Shown here in pieces: positions 19,055 to 28,453 of a stretch of 64,000 nucleotides of DNA. The notes below the pieces were generated by a model. The model did no database searches. It was not told where the DNA came from and saw only the letters and a program-made list of their open reading frames with translations. Source of the stretch: an uncultured Ignatzschineria sp. (GTDB lineage: Bacteria > Pseudomonadota > Gammaproteobacteria > Cardiobacteriales > Wohlfahrtiimonadaceae). Position 1 is the first letter of the stretch. Every line of letters begins with the position of its first letter. The DNA lies in the NCBI GenBank assembly GCA_945639195.1, contig CALZEE010000002.1, forward strand, positions 288,817-352,816, written 5' to 3'. The position numbers and the translations under genes are program-made.

Positions 19055-19921
19055 TTATACAACTGAGCTTGCTGCAGCGCCCACACTTGCCGCCAGCGCT
19101 AACGCATCTTTTACGCCCATAACATCTGCAGGGTTAGGGCAATCTTGATAAATAATCATCCCATCCTCAAACATCAATAACTCATTCACCGCAAACTGCG
19201 CCCAAGATTCATTGGAAGTTAAAGGAAGGGTTGCAATCACTGCCACGCGATCCTCCGGTGTTGTTACGGCTGCAAAGTTAATACTGACATCATCATCGAG
19301 TAACTTCGCTTCCCCAAAAGGTGCTTTTCGCACAATATAATGTAGTAAGGTACTTGCATGCGCCATCATCCATTCACCATTGGTGAGAATAAAGTTAAAA
19401 ATGCCGGCAATGCGGATTTTAGCGGTGAGTTTTTGCACTTCATTAAAAAGCGCTTCTTTGGAAGGCTTTTCTTCAAATTTTTGGCGTAAATGCTCCAAGA
19501 TAAAACAGAATGCTTGCTCTGAATCTGTCGTCCCCACAGGGCGATAATATTGCCCACAAGATTCTGCAAAGAGCTCATCCGGATCATTGAGATGCCCATT
19601 ATGCGCAAAGAGCCAATATTCTCCCCAAAGTTCTCGGGTGAAGGGATGCGTATTCGCCAAACTCACTTGACCATGACTCGCTTTGCGAATATGCGACAAT
19701 ACATTTTTAGATTTAATCTGATAAGCCCGTACAAGATCAGCTACGGGGGATGAGGCACAAGGTCCATCATCTTGGTAAATTCGGACGCCTTTTCCTTCAA
19801 AAAAAGCAATCCCAAATCCATCAACATGAATATCCGTCACACCGCCACGCCGACGAAAGCCTTCAAAAGAGAAGACTATATCGGTGGGGGTATTACAATT
19901 CATTCCGAGCAACTGACACAT
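19055..19921 (-). CDS. Class II glutamine amidotransferase, YafJ-like
   Basis: A 288-residue Ntn-hydrolase domain protein. Cys2 directly after the start Met (MCQLLGMNCNTP) is the expected nucleophile freed by Met removal. HIRKASHGQVSLANTHPF and FAHNGHLND match the glutaminase motifs, and GTTDSEQAFCFIL is a family block. There is no fused synthetase domain, so it resembles the stand-alone YafJ group whose acceptor is unknown. Start choice is fixed by the catalytic Cys2. An octamer repeat tract lies about 70-110 bp upstream of the start. Confidence 0.88.
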   Translation of the reverse strand: MCQLLGMNCNTPTDIVFSFEGFRRRGGVTDIHVDGFGIAFFEGKGVRIYQDDGPCASSPVADLVRAYQIKSKNVLSHIRKASHGQVSLANTHPFTRELWGEYWLFAHNGHLNDPDELFAESCGQYYRPVGTTDSEQAFCFILEHLRQKFEEKPSKEALFNEVQKLTAKIRIAGIFNFILTNGEWMMAHASTLLHYIVRKAPFGEAKLLDDDVSINFAAVTTPEDRVAVIATLPLTSNESWAQFAVNELLMFEDGMIIYQDCPNPADVMGVKDALALAASVGAAASSVV

Positions 19922-20377
19922 TGAAACTCCTCACTATTATTTTATTCAACATCTACGCGAGTAAAATCATCCGCTCAATGATTCCATTCTTTATTTGTTT
20001 ATTTGTTTATTTGTTTATTTGTTTATTTTAATCACTGATTTTAGATGCATCTCTACAATATGCTATCCGCTAATCCCGGCGCTACAATGAGGCAGATAGG
20101 GACAGATTATGACTCTGAATAACATATCATAATTTAGCACTATTTAAGCATGAAACTCCCCCTATCTTTAGCAACCTCAGACATGATGAGACCCTACAAA
20201 CAATCGTTAAAATCCTTTCGCTATAATGGTAATAGTTTAAGCGCATCATCCAGATCAGCAAGGTTCTTGCATCTAACAATGAATAACGAATAGTCGAAAA
20301 AACATTATCAAACTGCTAAAAGCATTGGTTTTATCGAACAGCTGCAATAATGTGCTTTTATTGTACAACAAGAGGGA
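19922..20377. other. Intergenic region with octamer tract before tRNA-Gly unit 3
   Basis: About 455 bp. It holds the promoter region of the amidotransferase gene, the (TTTATTTG) tract listed separately, and no credible gene. Confidence 0.4.
19990..20029. repeat. Octamer microsatellite (TTTATTTG) x 5
   Basis: Four perfect TTTATTTG units (19990-20021) and a fifth ending in T (20022-20029). The tract lies upstream of the minus-strand amidotransferase, at promoter distance from its start codon at 19921. Confidence 0.9.
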
Positions 20378-20405
20378 TTGACGTCCTTAAAAAAATGCTT
20401 ATAAT
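20378..20405 (+). promoter_or_regulatory. Promoter of tRNA-Gly copy 3
   Basis: TTGACG (20378-20383), 16-bp spacer, TATAAT (20400-20405). Confidence 0.88.
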
Positions 20406-20418
20406 ACGATTCTTGATT

Positions 20419-20494
<76 letters not shown>

Positions 20495-20500
20495 AACATT

Positions 20501-20533
20501 AAAAGCCGAACTTTAACGAGTTCGGCTTTTTTC
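20501..20533 (+). terminator. Terminator of tRNA-Gly copy 3
   Basis: Stem AAAAGCCGAACT / AGTTCGGCTTTT with six T residues. Confidence 0.92.
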
Positions 20534-20675
20534 ATGCCGCAAGGATCTATAAAAGATCTGTGATGCGCATTATCAATGAACAGGCAATGAAATCTTCGCT
20601 ATTAAAATAGATCGTTTCAGTGAAGCGTTCCGTTTCAGGCTATAATAGCCCCACACAATTGAAGAGAAGGATATT

Positions 20676-20918
20676 ATGAGCTCGAAAGATTTAGAGGCGA
20701 CAATCGCATCACTCCTTGACCGCGTCACAGAACTCGAAAGCCGCGAGGCCTTTCACGACTATACGCTTGAAGCACTGAATCAAACTATTATTCAACAACA
20801 AGAGATGATAGAGCGCCTTACAAGAGTGTCGCAACAGCTTATTAACAAAGTGAAAGAGATGCCGGCAAGCGAAGATAAAGCGTGGTCATTAGCAGAAGAA
20901 GTACCCCCGCATTATTAA
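20676..20918 (+). CDS. slyX: SlyX family protein
   Basis: 80-residue coiled-coil protein. LEATIASLLDRVTELESREAFHDYTLEALNQTI matches the SlyX N-terminal heptads, and the C-terminal PPHY is the family hallmark. Function is unknown; it is named after its position near slyD in E. coli. It lies 72 bp upstream of hrpA on the same strand and may share its transcript. Confidence 0.93.
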   Translation: MSSKDLEATIASLLDRVTELESREAFHDYTLEALNQTIIQQQEMIERLTRVSQQLINKVKEMPASEDKAWSLAEEVPPHY

Positions 20919-20990
20919 GCTCAAGCAATCAATACCGGATCATTCACCTCCTTTACTCAGTCACCTATAGAGAACAACATAGCTAGCACG

Positions 20991-23900
20991 ATGGATATCA
21001 CAAAAGAGTTTGCGCAACTTGAAGCGCTCCTACCTTTTACCCAAACTAAAAACAGCCATTTCCTGCGGAGGGATCTGTCTGCGCTAAAGCGTGAAAAGTC
21101 GCCCACCCAAGAAGCGATCGATCAACTGAAAGCAAAAATCGTGCACTCTGTGAGTGAAACTGACCAAATTAAAGAGAACTTTCCAGAACTTAACTATCAA
21201 ACTGACCTTCCGATCTATCAAGGCCGAGAAGAGATCATAGACGCTCTCACAAAGCATCAAGTGGTGATTGTTTGTGGAGAGACCGGCTCCGGAAAGACAA
21301 CGCAACTTGCGAAATTCTGTCTTGAGATGGGACTCGGGGCCAGAGGTTTAATCGGACATACACAGCCCAGACGTCTTGCTGCACGCTCGGTTGCCGAAAG
21401 AATTGCCGAAGAACTCAAACGACCTCTTGGCGATTTTGTCGGCTATAAGATGCGTTTTAACGATAAAACGGATCAAGGCACCGTATTAAAGCTCATGACA
21501 GACGGGATTCTCCTGACTGAGCTCACTCATGACCGATTTTTAAATCAATATGAAGTCATTATTATCGATGAGGCGCATGAGCGTAGTCTTAATATCGACT
21601 TCTTACTCGGTATTTTAAAGAATATTTTACCAAGACGTCCCGATCTTAAGCTCATCATTACCTCTGCAACAATCGATCCTGAGAAATTCTCCAATTATTT
21701 TGGTGGCCCGAAAAAGGCACCGATTATTGAAGTTTCAGGAAGAACGTTCCCTGTAGAGATTCGCTATCATGATCTACAACTTGGCGAAGAAGATGACCCG
21801 ATTGAAATTGAAGCGGGGATTATCCGCGCTGTGCGAGAGCTCGAATTAGAAAAAGAGGGCGATATTCTTGTCTTCTTGCCGGGCGAACGAGAGATCTTAG
21901 AAACCGCCGATCTTCTTCGTAAAGAATTCCGGCATTATGATGTTTTACCGCTCTTTTCACGATTAAGCCAAGGTGAGCAGAATAAGATCTTCTCACCGAG
22001 CGGCCGTAAACGTATTGTGCTTGCCACTAACGTTGCCGAAACCTCCATCACCGTTCCTAGAATCCGTTATGTCATTGATACCGGTATCGCAAGAGTAAGC
22101 CGCTATAGCGCACGATCCCGCTTGCAAAGCTTGCTGATTGAGCCTATTTCGCAAGCTGCCGCTAATCAGCGATCTGGGCGTTGTGGCCGTGTTGCAGAAG
22201 GAATTGCAATCCGCCTTTATAGCCAAGAAGATTTTGAGAGCCGTCCTGAATTCTTAGATCCAGAGATCTTAAGAACACACTTGGCTGCCGTCATCTTACA
22301 GATGGGGCATCTTCGTCTTGGCAATCCCGAGCAATTCCCATTTATAGAAATGCCGGAGATGCGCCAGATTAAAGAAGGCTTCCAAACGCTTAAAGAGTTG
22401 AAAGCTGTTAAAGATGATGGAAGCTTAACGCCGCTTGGCAAAACGCTCGCACAAATTCCGATCGACCCCAAATTTGGCGCGATGATGATTCATGGTGCAC
22501 ATAATGGCGTAGGACATGAGATGCTCACCTTAGTGGCGGGCTTATCCATTCAAGACCCGCGTGAGCGTCCCCTTGAGTTCCAACAGCAATCAGACGAAAA
22601 ACATCGACTCTTTAAAGCGCATCAATCAGATTTTATCTCTCTGTTAAATATTTGGGCTTGGTATCAAGACAAAGCTAAAAATGAGAGCCAAAACCAGATG
22701 CGTAAAGAGAGTCGCAACCATTTCTTAAACTATATGCGTATGCGGGAATGGTTTGATCTCTATCAGCAGCTCAAATCGATCTTTGTAAAACTAAAATTAG
22801 GGCTTAATGAATTCCCTAAAAATGACCCGAGCAATCAACCCTCGGGCGTTAAAGAGGGGCAATATGCCTTCCCGAAATTTAACGAAGAGAAGATCCATCA
22901 ATCGATCTTAGTGGGGATTTTAGATCAGATCGGGGAGCAGGGCGATGATAAGCTCTATAGCGGGGGCAATGGCCGTAAATTTAGAATATTTCCCGGCTCC
23001 ACGCTTTACCGTAAACCGCCTAAATGGATTATGGCGCTCGAGATCGTTGAAACAAGCCAAGTCTTTGCTCGTATGAATGCTGCGATTAATCCGGAATGGA
23101 TTGAATCCTTAGGCAGTCATCTTCTGAAAAAAGAGTATACAGAACCCCACTGGAGCAAGCAGCAAGGACAAGCAGCTGCGCACGAAACCGTTAAAATCTT
23201 TAATCTTGCGATCATTAAGAATCGCGTGGTCTCCTTTGGCAAAATTAAACCTGATGTTTCTCGTGAACTCCTGATTCGTGAAGGCTTAGTTGAGGGAGAT
23301 ATTCAGACCCGCGCGCATTTCTATAAGACGAACCTTAAAACTTTAGAAAAAGTCGCAGAGATGGAGGAGAAAACCCGTCGCCGCGATATCTTGATTGAAG
23401 AGTGGAAACTATTTGAATGGTATAACACACGACTCCCTCAAAATATCTACTCTGTTGCCACGCTTGAAAAATGGTGCAAAGAGCGTAAAAATAATGACGC
23501 ATTAATCTATTCAGAACAAGATCTCTTAGAAAATGACGAGAGCTTGAATTTGGAAGAGTTCCCGACAACTGTCAATTTTGGACAATTGAAGCTTAATGCA
23601 GTTTACCTCTTTGATCCTGCATCCATGCACGATGGCATGACCTTAATGGTGCCACTTGCAGCCCTTAACTTGCTTGATAAAACACGTCTTGATTGGTTAG
23701 TGCCGGGACTCTTAACCGAAAAAATCACCGAAATCATGCGCTCGCTTCCGCGCGCACTGCGTCGTCACTTTGTCCCGCTTCCAGATGTCGCCAAAGAGAT
23801 GGCAGCAACGCTGGAGTTTGGCGAGGGGAACTTATACTTCCAAATCGCGGCATTCCTTACCAAGCGTGCGGGCGTCACAATTGAGCCACACTTCTTCAAT

Positions 23901-25055
23901 GAGGAAAGTCTTGATAAGCATCTTCGGATGAATATTCGTGTGATTGATACCGGCGGTAAAACCATCGCCGAAGGCCGAGATCTTACCTCGCTCACCCAAA
24001 AACTGAGAGGACAAGCAGCCAATGCTTTCCAAAAGCTTGCGGAGCTTGGATCATCTCAAAATGCCGGCAATAAAAAGCAGAAATCAGCTTCAGGCGCAAA
24101 AGCCTCGCGTTCCAAAAATCACGTAGAAGAACGCTCAGAAAAGCAAACATCGGAGACAGCCATCACTCAAGACTTATCCTTGGATAATTGGCAGATCGAA
24201 AAAGAAGAGCGATTTACCCGTAATGGAATTGAGTTGAAAGGCTATCCTGCACTCATCGTGATTGATGGACAGCCGATTAATCTAAAAAAACAACTTTTCG
24301 ATCGCCCCAATATTGCCTTTGAAAAGCACTTAGATGCGCTCATTACCTTAATGCTCAAAGCGCTCAATGAGCAAGTGAAGTATCTTCGCAAGCAATGGCC
24401 ACAATTTGGCAAGCTCGCCTTAATGTTTAGGCAAGTCGGCAATGAGGAGCTCCTGCGCGAAGATCTCATGCGCGCCATTATTAAAGATACACTTTCAGAA
24501 AATAGCCTTCCAAGAAATGCCGAAGATTTTGCAATCCTGATAGATAAGATGCGTCGCGAAATGGTCTCCGATGCCACAAAGCTAAGTAACCTCATCGTTC
24601 AGATTTTTGAGCGAGTCAAAGAAGTGCGTGAAGCGCTCAATCAACTTCACCCAATGAATAGAGCGATGATTGAAAAAACCGTCAAACAAGCATTAGATCG
24701 TTTAATCTATGCGGACTTCATTAGTGAAACCCCTAAAGAGTGGCGCTTAGAATTGCCGCGCTTCTTAGATGCGCTTAAATTACGTATTGAGCGTTATCCG
24801 CAAAACATGAATCGTGATAATGAGCAAAATGCCATTATCATGAAACACTTATCGCAACTAGAGGGTGCTATTACATTCTTTAATAAGCGGGAAGAGCGCC
24901 TTGATATACTCATGGATTATCGTTGGATGATCGAAGAGATGGCCGTCTCTTTCTTTGCTCAACCGATGAGAACAAAAATCACCGTTTCAGAAAAACGCCT
25001 TAACAAACAATGGGAAGAGATTGATCTACTCATAAAAAACAGTAGTTATCATTAG
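20991..25055 (+). CDS. hrpA: ATP-dependent RNA helicase HrpA (DEAH box)
   Basis: Very long (1354 residues) DEAH-family RNA helicase, normal for HrpA. In E. coli HrpA rescues collided or stalled ribosomes. Visible parts: Walker A CGETGSGKTTQLAKF (near 94), IIIDEAHERSLNIDFLLG (DEAH near 193), motif III ITSATIDPEKF, motif VI QRSGRCGRVAEG, then the HA2/OB-fold part and a long HrpA-specific C-terminal region. The C-terminal region has a low-complexity Ser/Lys/Gln linker near residues 1020-1060 (QNAGNKKQKSASGAKASRSK). The 12-bp inverted repeat at 25108-25182 follows the stop. Confidence 0.97.
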   Translation: MDITKEFAQLEALLPFTQTKNSHFLRRDLSALKREKSPTQEAIDQLKAKIVHSVSETDQIKENFPELNYQTDLPIYQGREEIIDALTKHQVVIVCGETGSGKTTQLAKFCLEMGLGARGLIGHTQPRRLAARSVAERIAEELKRPLGDFVGYKMRFNDKTDQGTVLKLMTDGILLTELTHDRFLNQYEVIIIDEAHERSLNIDFLLGILKNILPRRPDLKLIITSATIDPEKFSNYFGGPKKAPIIEVSGRTFPVEIRYHDLQLGEEDDPIEIEAGIIRAVRELELEKEGDILVFLPGEREILETADLLRKEFRHYDVLPLFSRLSQGEQNKIFSPSGRKRIVLATNVAETSITVPRIRYVIDTGIARVSRYSARSRLQSLLIEPISQAAANQRSGRCGRVAEGIAIRLYSQEDFESRPEFLDPEILRTHLAAVILQMGHLRLGNPEQFPFIEMPEMRQIKEGFQTLKELKAVKDDGSLTPLGKTLAQIPIDPKFGAMMIHGAHNGVGHEMLTLVAGLSIQDPRERPLEFQQQSDEKHRLFKAHQSDFISLLNIWAWYQDKAKNESQNQMRKESRNHFLNYMRMREWFDLYQQLKSIFVKLKLGLNEFPKNDPSNQPSGVKEGQYAFPKFNEEKIHQSILVGILDQIGEQGDDKLYSGGNGRKFRIFPGSTLYRKPPKWIMALEIVETSQVFARMNAAINPEWIESLGSHLLKKEYTEPHWSKQQGQAAAHETVKIFNLAIIKNRVVSFGKIKPDVSRELLIREGLVEGDIQTRAHFYKTNLKTLEKVAEMEEKTRRRDILIEEWKLFEWYNTRLPQNIYSVATLEKWCKERKNNDALIYSEQDLLENDESLNLEEFPTTVNFGQLKLNAVYLFDPASMHDGMTLMVPLAALNLLDKTRLDWLVPGLLTEKITEIMRSLPRALRRHFVPLPDVAKEMAATLEFGEGNLYFQIAAFLTKRAGVTIEPHFFNEESLDKHLRMNIRVIDTGGKTIAEGRDLTSLTQKLRGQAANAFQKLAELGSSQNAGNKKQKSASGAKASRSKNHVEERSEKQTSETAITQDLSLDNWQIEKEERFTRNGIELKGYPALIVIDGQPINLKKQLFDRPNIAFEKHLDALITLMLKALNEQVKYLRKQWPQFGKLALMFRQVGNEELLREDLMRAIIKDTLSENSLPRNAEDFAILIDKMRREMVSDATKLSNLIVQIFERVKEVREALNQLHPMNRAMIEKTVKQALDRLIYADFISETPKEWRLELPRFLDALKLRIERYPQNMNRDNEQNAIIMKHLSQLEGAITFFNKREERLDILMDYRWMIEEMAVSFFAQPMRTKITVSEKRLNKQWEEIDLLIKNSSYH

Positions 25056-25107
25056 ACATCTAAATACGCTCTATGTTTGCAACAACGGTTAAATCCTATC
25101 AAAAGAG

Positions 25108-25182
25108 AAGTCTCTATCACAGTAATCAAATTCAATGTATATAGCAACATGAAGATTGAATCGCATACTAGATAGAGACTTC
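25108..25182. repeat. Long-range inverted repeat after hrpA
   Basis: A perfect 12-bp inverted repeat, GAAGTCTCTATC (25108-25119) and GATAGAGACTTC (25171-25182), encloses about 50 nt. A TTTTT tract begins a few bases later, so it may be an unusual 3'-end structure of hrpA. The remaining gap to 25570 is the leader region of the helicase and holds no credible gene. Confidence 0.6.
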
Positions 25183-25569
25183 ATTCCATTTTTAATCCAT
25201 CAAACAGCAACAAAAGAATGAATATATGCATACTATCGTCAAATATCTGTAATAAGGTAGAGTAGCATCCACCCAAGCTTTGAGATTTTCCCATTGATTG
25301 AATCACCATCTCAATGATTTGAATATCAAGATCGATTCTGAAAAAGATCTATTTGTATAAAAAGCAAACTAACTCTTGCGGTTATTGATATTCTCCGTAT
25401 AATATTCGCTTCCCATCGCCCTGTTGGTTCATAATTTGAGATTATGATATAGGTGTACTTGACACTTATCTGAGATTCGGTCGATGTCTTTTTTGGCTGA
25501 ATGTTCAAGCGCATTCCCCTACAATTAAAATAAAGGAAATTCCACATACAGTGTGGGATCTATATATTT

Positions 25570-27246
25570 ATGTCTCAATTTTCCGATTTAAACCTTAATC
25601 CAATTCTATTAGCTGCCGTCGAAAAGATGGGTTATACAGCACCAACAGACGTACAACTTCGCGTTTTACCAGTTGCGATGGGTGGACAAGACGTTATGGT
25701 TTCAAGCCAAACGGGTAGTGGTAAAACTGCTGCATTCTTACTTCCTATTCTCCATCAAATCATGGCAGAAAAAGAGTTAGAGTCTGAACCAGTAGAAGAC
25801 GGTGATGCACCTGTAAGAAAAAATAATCGCCGTAGCAGTGGTGGTCGTAACCAACGTTATTCAACACCTGAGCCACAAGCAATTATTATGTGTCCTACTC
25901 GTGAACTTGCACAACAAGTTGCACAAGAAGCGATTCACTTAAAAGGAACGCATAAAGATTTCCGTGTTGCAACGGTTGTAGGTGGTATGCCTTATGGTCG
26001 TCAAATCCGTGAACTTCAAAATGTTACACTTTTAGTCGCAACACCAGGCCGTTTAATCGACCTCTACAAACAAAAAGAGATCAGCTTTGATAAAGTTAGT
26101 TTCTTCATCGCCGATGAAGCTGACAGAATGCTCGACATGGGATTCTCTGAAGACCTCGAACATCTCCACAGAAGCTGTATCAACAATCGTCAAACACTCA
26201 TGTTCTCAGCGACATTCCCACCAAAAGTGATGCGTCTTGCTGAAGGTATGATGAATCATCCTCTTCGTGTTGAGATCTCTCCGAAAGATACCATTAACAA
26301 AAATATCTCTCAGATCCTTCATTGGGCAGATGGTCGTGAACATCAGAAAAAAATGTTGTTCCATTGGCTTGAAAACGCAAAAATTGATCAAACAGTGATC
26401 TTCGTACCAACACAAATTGATACTGAAGAAATTGCTGAAGAAATCCGTGATCTTGGTCTTTCAGTAGACTTCCTTCATGGTGGTATGCAACAACGTGTAA
26501 GAAACCGTTGCCTTGACAATCTTCGTCGTGGTAAAACAAAAATCCTCGTTGCAACAGATGTTGCTGCTCGTGGTATTGACGTTGAAACAATTACACACGT
26601 ATTTAACTTTGGTGTTCCACGCCAGCCTGAAGATTACGTTCATCGTATTGGTCGTACAGGCCGTGCAGGACGCGAAGGGATCGCAGTTACATTCGTTCAC
26701 TTTAAAGACAAACGTCTTCTTGATGCGGTTGAAAACTTCATTCAACTTGAAATTAAAGCAAGTGTTATCGAAGGCTTAGAGCCTAAGAGAGAACCAACAC
26801 GTAGCGCACCAAAAGGTCGCGGCGGTCGTGGTGGTAACGGCGGTGGCGGCAATGGTCGTGGTCGCGGTGGCAATAGCCGTGGTGGATTCAGATCAGAAGG
26901 TCGTGGTGAAAGCCGTGGCGGAGATCGTCGCGAAAGTCGTGGTGGTGCAAGATCAGAAGGTGGCCGCTCAGAAGGTAATCGCGGTGGTGGATTCAGATCT
27001 GAAGGCGCACGCAGCAGCGAAGGTCGCAGCTCAGATCGTCGCGATAGCCGTCCTTCAGAAGGTCGCTCAACTGAGCGTCGTAGCAGCGAAGGTTACTCAG
27101 CGCGCCCAGCAAGCGATAGCCCACGTAGAAATGAAGGCAGAACAGAGCGTCGTGAAAGCACTGGCCAAGCACGCCCAGCAAGACGCGAACAACGTTCAGA
27201 TAGCGCCCCTCGCACAGAAGGTCGTCCACGTAGAACATTTCGTTAA
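25570..27246 (+). CDS. DEAD-box RNA helicase with RGG/SEGR-rich tail (RhlE/DeaD-like)
   Basis: 558-residue ATP-dependent RNA helicase for RNA remodelling, ribosome assembly or decay. Q motif (FSDLNLNPILLAAVEKMGY...DVQ), Walker A SSQTGSGKTAAF, PTRELAQQ, DEAD in FFIADEADRMLDMGF, SAT in MFSATFPP, and HRIGRTGRAGREG are all intact. From about residue 410 the tail is low-complexity: Gly-Arg runs (GGRGGNGGGGNGRGRGG) then repeats of SEGR, RRES and SSEGRSS. This is an RNA-binding, phase-separating style of tail. A loop of charged residues (about 75-100) is inserted between motifs I and Ia. Between the purine tract and ATG lies a small hairpin (25542-25556). Confidence 0.93.
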   Translation: MSQFSDLNLNPILLAAVEKMGYTAPTDVQLRVLPVAMGGQDVMVSSQTGSGKTAAFLLPILHQIMAEKELESEPVEDGDAPVRKNNRRSSGGRNQRYSTPEPQAIIMCPTRELAQQVAQEAIHLKGTHKDFRVATVVGGMPYGRQIRELQNVTLLVATPGRLIDLYKQKEISFDKVSFFIADEADRMLDMGFSEDLEHLHRSCINNRQTLMFSATFPPKVMRLAEGMMNHPLRVEISPKDTINKNISQILHWADGREHQKKMLFHWLENAKIDQTVIFVPTQIDTEEIAEEIRDLGLSVDFLHGGMQQRVRNRCLDNLRRGKTKILVATDVAARGIDVETITHVFNFGVPRQPEDYVHRIGRTGRAGREGIAVTFVHFKDKRLLDAVENFIQLEIKASVIEGLEPKREPTRSAPKGRGGRGGNGGGGNGRGRGGNSRGGFRSEGRGESRGGDRRESRGGARSEGGRSEGNRGGGFRSEGARSSEGRSSDRRDSRPSEGRSTERRSSEGYSARPASDSPRRNEGRTERRESTGQARPARREQRSDSAPRTEGRPRRTFR

Positions 27247-27324
27247 TTGATATTAATCACAATACGTTTATTATGATTAATAAACTCAATGATTAATAAT
27301 CCATGAGTTAATAAAAAGAAAATA

Positions 27325-27366
27325 AAAAAGAGTCGTTATAGATAATATAACGACTCTTTTTTTATC
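27325..27366 (+). terminator. Terminator of the DEAD-box helicase gene
   Basis: AAAAAAGAGTCGTTATA / TATAACGACTCTTTTTTT hairpin with a 5-nt loop and a long T run. Confidence 0.93.
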
Positions 27367-27471
27367 CGCTTTTTGTTGATGATATCATCTCTTTTATTAA
27401 CGCTTCTTACCGGATACTTCAATATCAGGTATTCTAGCTCTTTGCTCACATATTTACGCAGGATATTTACA

Positions 27472-28029
27472 ATGATTATTGAACAAGATTGGTATACCTT
27501 TGATGAAATACGCAATATTCCCCAAGAAAATTTAGAATGGGATCTTCTCACTCTAAAACCCTTACTGGAAATACAATCATTAACTCAAGCTCTAGAAGCT
27601 ATCGATACCAATTTTTCCGTCAACTTGCTCGGTATTGGGGAAGTAGAGCAATGTGCTACAACAATACTCAATACACCATTAATTTCAGCACCATTCTTCT
27701 GTAGACGAGTCGAGTTACATCTCTCCGGAACACCTGTTATTTATGCAGAAAGCCTTTGCACATTAGATTCCACAGATTGGAAAACCTATCTTAACTGCGG
27801 AAACCTATCACTTGGTAAAAAACTATTTGCTCAAAATTCGTCGATTCAACGCTCCGCTTTTACTTACAAGTACTTTGCAATAGAGTCATTACCGTTTATT
27901 AACACTGAAGAGTTCTCAAGAAATATAAAAACTATCATCGCTAGAAAATCATATTTCACTATCAATGATAAAAAAACTTTACTAATAGAGTGGTATCTAC
28001 CGACCTTGATCGCAAATTATTCAATATAA
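27472..28029 (+). CDS. ubiC: Chorismate--pyruvate lyase (UbiC-like)
   Basis: Likely converts chorismate to 4-hydroxybenzoate plus pyruvate, the first step of ubiquinone synthesis. The 185-residue chain shows the family pattern: CRRVELHLSGTPVIYAESLC (REV-L-G-P-vyA-s), LSLGKKLFAQ (LG..LF), and ARKSYFTINDKKTLLIEWYLP (ARRS-f....LLvtE.fLP), with Arg and Glu at positions used for substrate binding. ATG 27472 is chosen because GGA lies ten bases upstream; a longer frame to 27373 overlaps the previous terminator. ubiA is not adjacent. The sequence is diverged, so the call rests on these motifs. Confidence 0.78.
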   Translation: MIIEQDWYTFDEIRNIPQENLEWDLLTLKPLLEIQSLTQALEAIDTNFSVNLLGIGEVEQCATTILNTPLISAPFFCRRVELHLSGTPVIYAESLCTLDSTDWKTYLNCGNLSLGKKLFAQNSSIQRSAFTYKYFAIESLPFINTEEFSRNIKTIIARKSYFTINDKKTLLIEWYLPTLIANYSI

Positions 28030-28244
28030 TAGCCTCCTAAAAATAAATACAGATCAACCAAAACAGTCAAACAATAATTTTCAAATATAACAATAACTTA
28101 CAAATAACAATAAAATACAACACCGGCAACCGGTTTTCTTAAAAAACTCCTCTTATGCGCTAAATTCACACATTATATTTTATAACAATAAAATATAATA
28201 CCTGAATCATTGATATAATAACTATTACAAATCAATTACTTAAC
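28030..28244. other. AT-rich intergenic stretch after ubiC
   Basis: About 215 bp, roughly 75-80 % AT by eye. It leads into the TTAACAAT cluster (next entry); together they form a 424-bp gene-free region. No ORF or hairpin terminator is visible. Confidence 0.4.
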
Positions 28245-28358
28245 TTAACAATAGGCAACTCTATTAATAAAAAATTAACAATTGATTAAGATGCTCAAGA
28301 TAATTAGATGCTTATTTATTGTTAATCATTTAGTTAACAATAAAAATATATTAACAAT
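28245..28358. promoter_or_regulatory. Cluster of five TTAACAAT boxes upstream of a LysR gene
   Basis: The octamer TTAACAAT occurs at 28245, 28275, 28334 and 28351 on the plus strand and at 28318-28325 on the minus strand. The last three are spaced 16-17 bp apart. The cluster ends 95 bp before the LysR start and could be an operator array or an AT-rich protein-binding site. Confidence 0.5.
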
Positions 28359-28453
28359 ATCAATTATAAATATAATAAAATAGTCCTTCAATTGAATGAT
28401 GCTTCATTCAATTTACTGATTTTGCTATTGCTATATAAAAAATAAGGAGACGT

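Noticed and set aside
26828..27250. 140-codon Val/Ala-rich ORF on the plus strand
   Set aside because: It is a shifted-frame shadow of the Gly/Arg/Ser repeat tail of the helicase gene, with no start signal.
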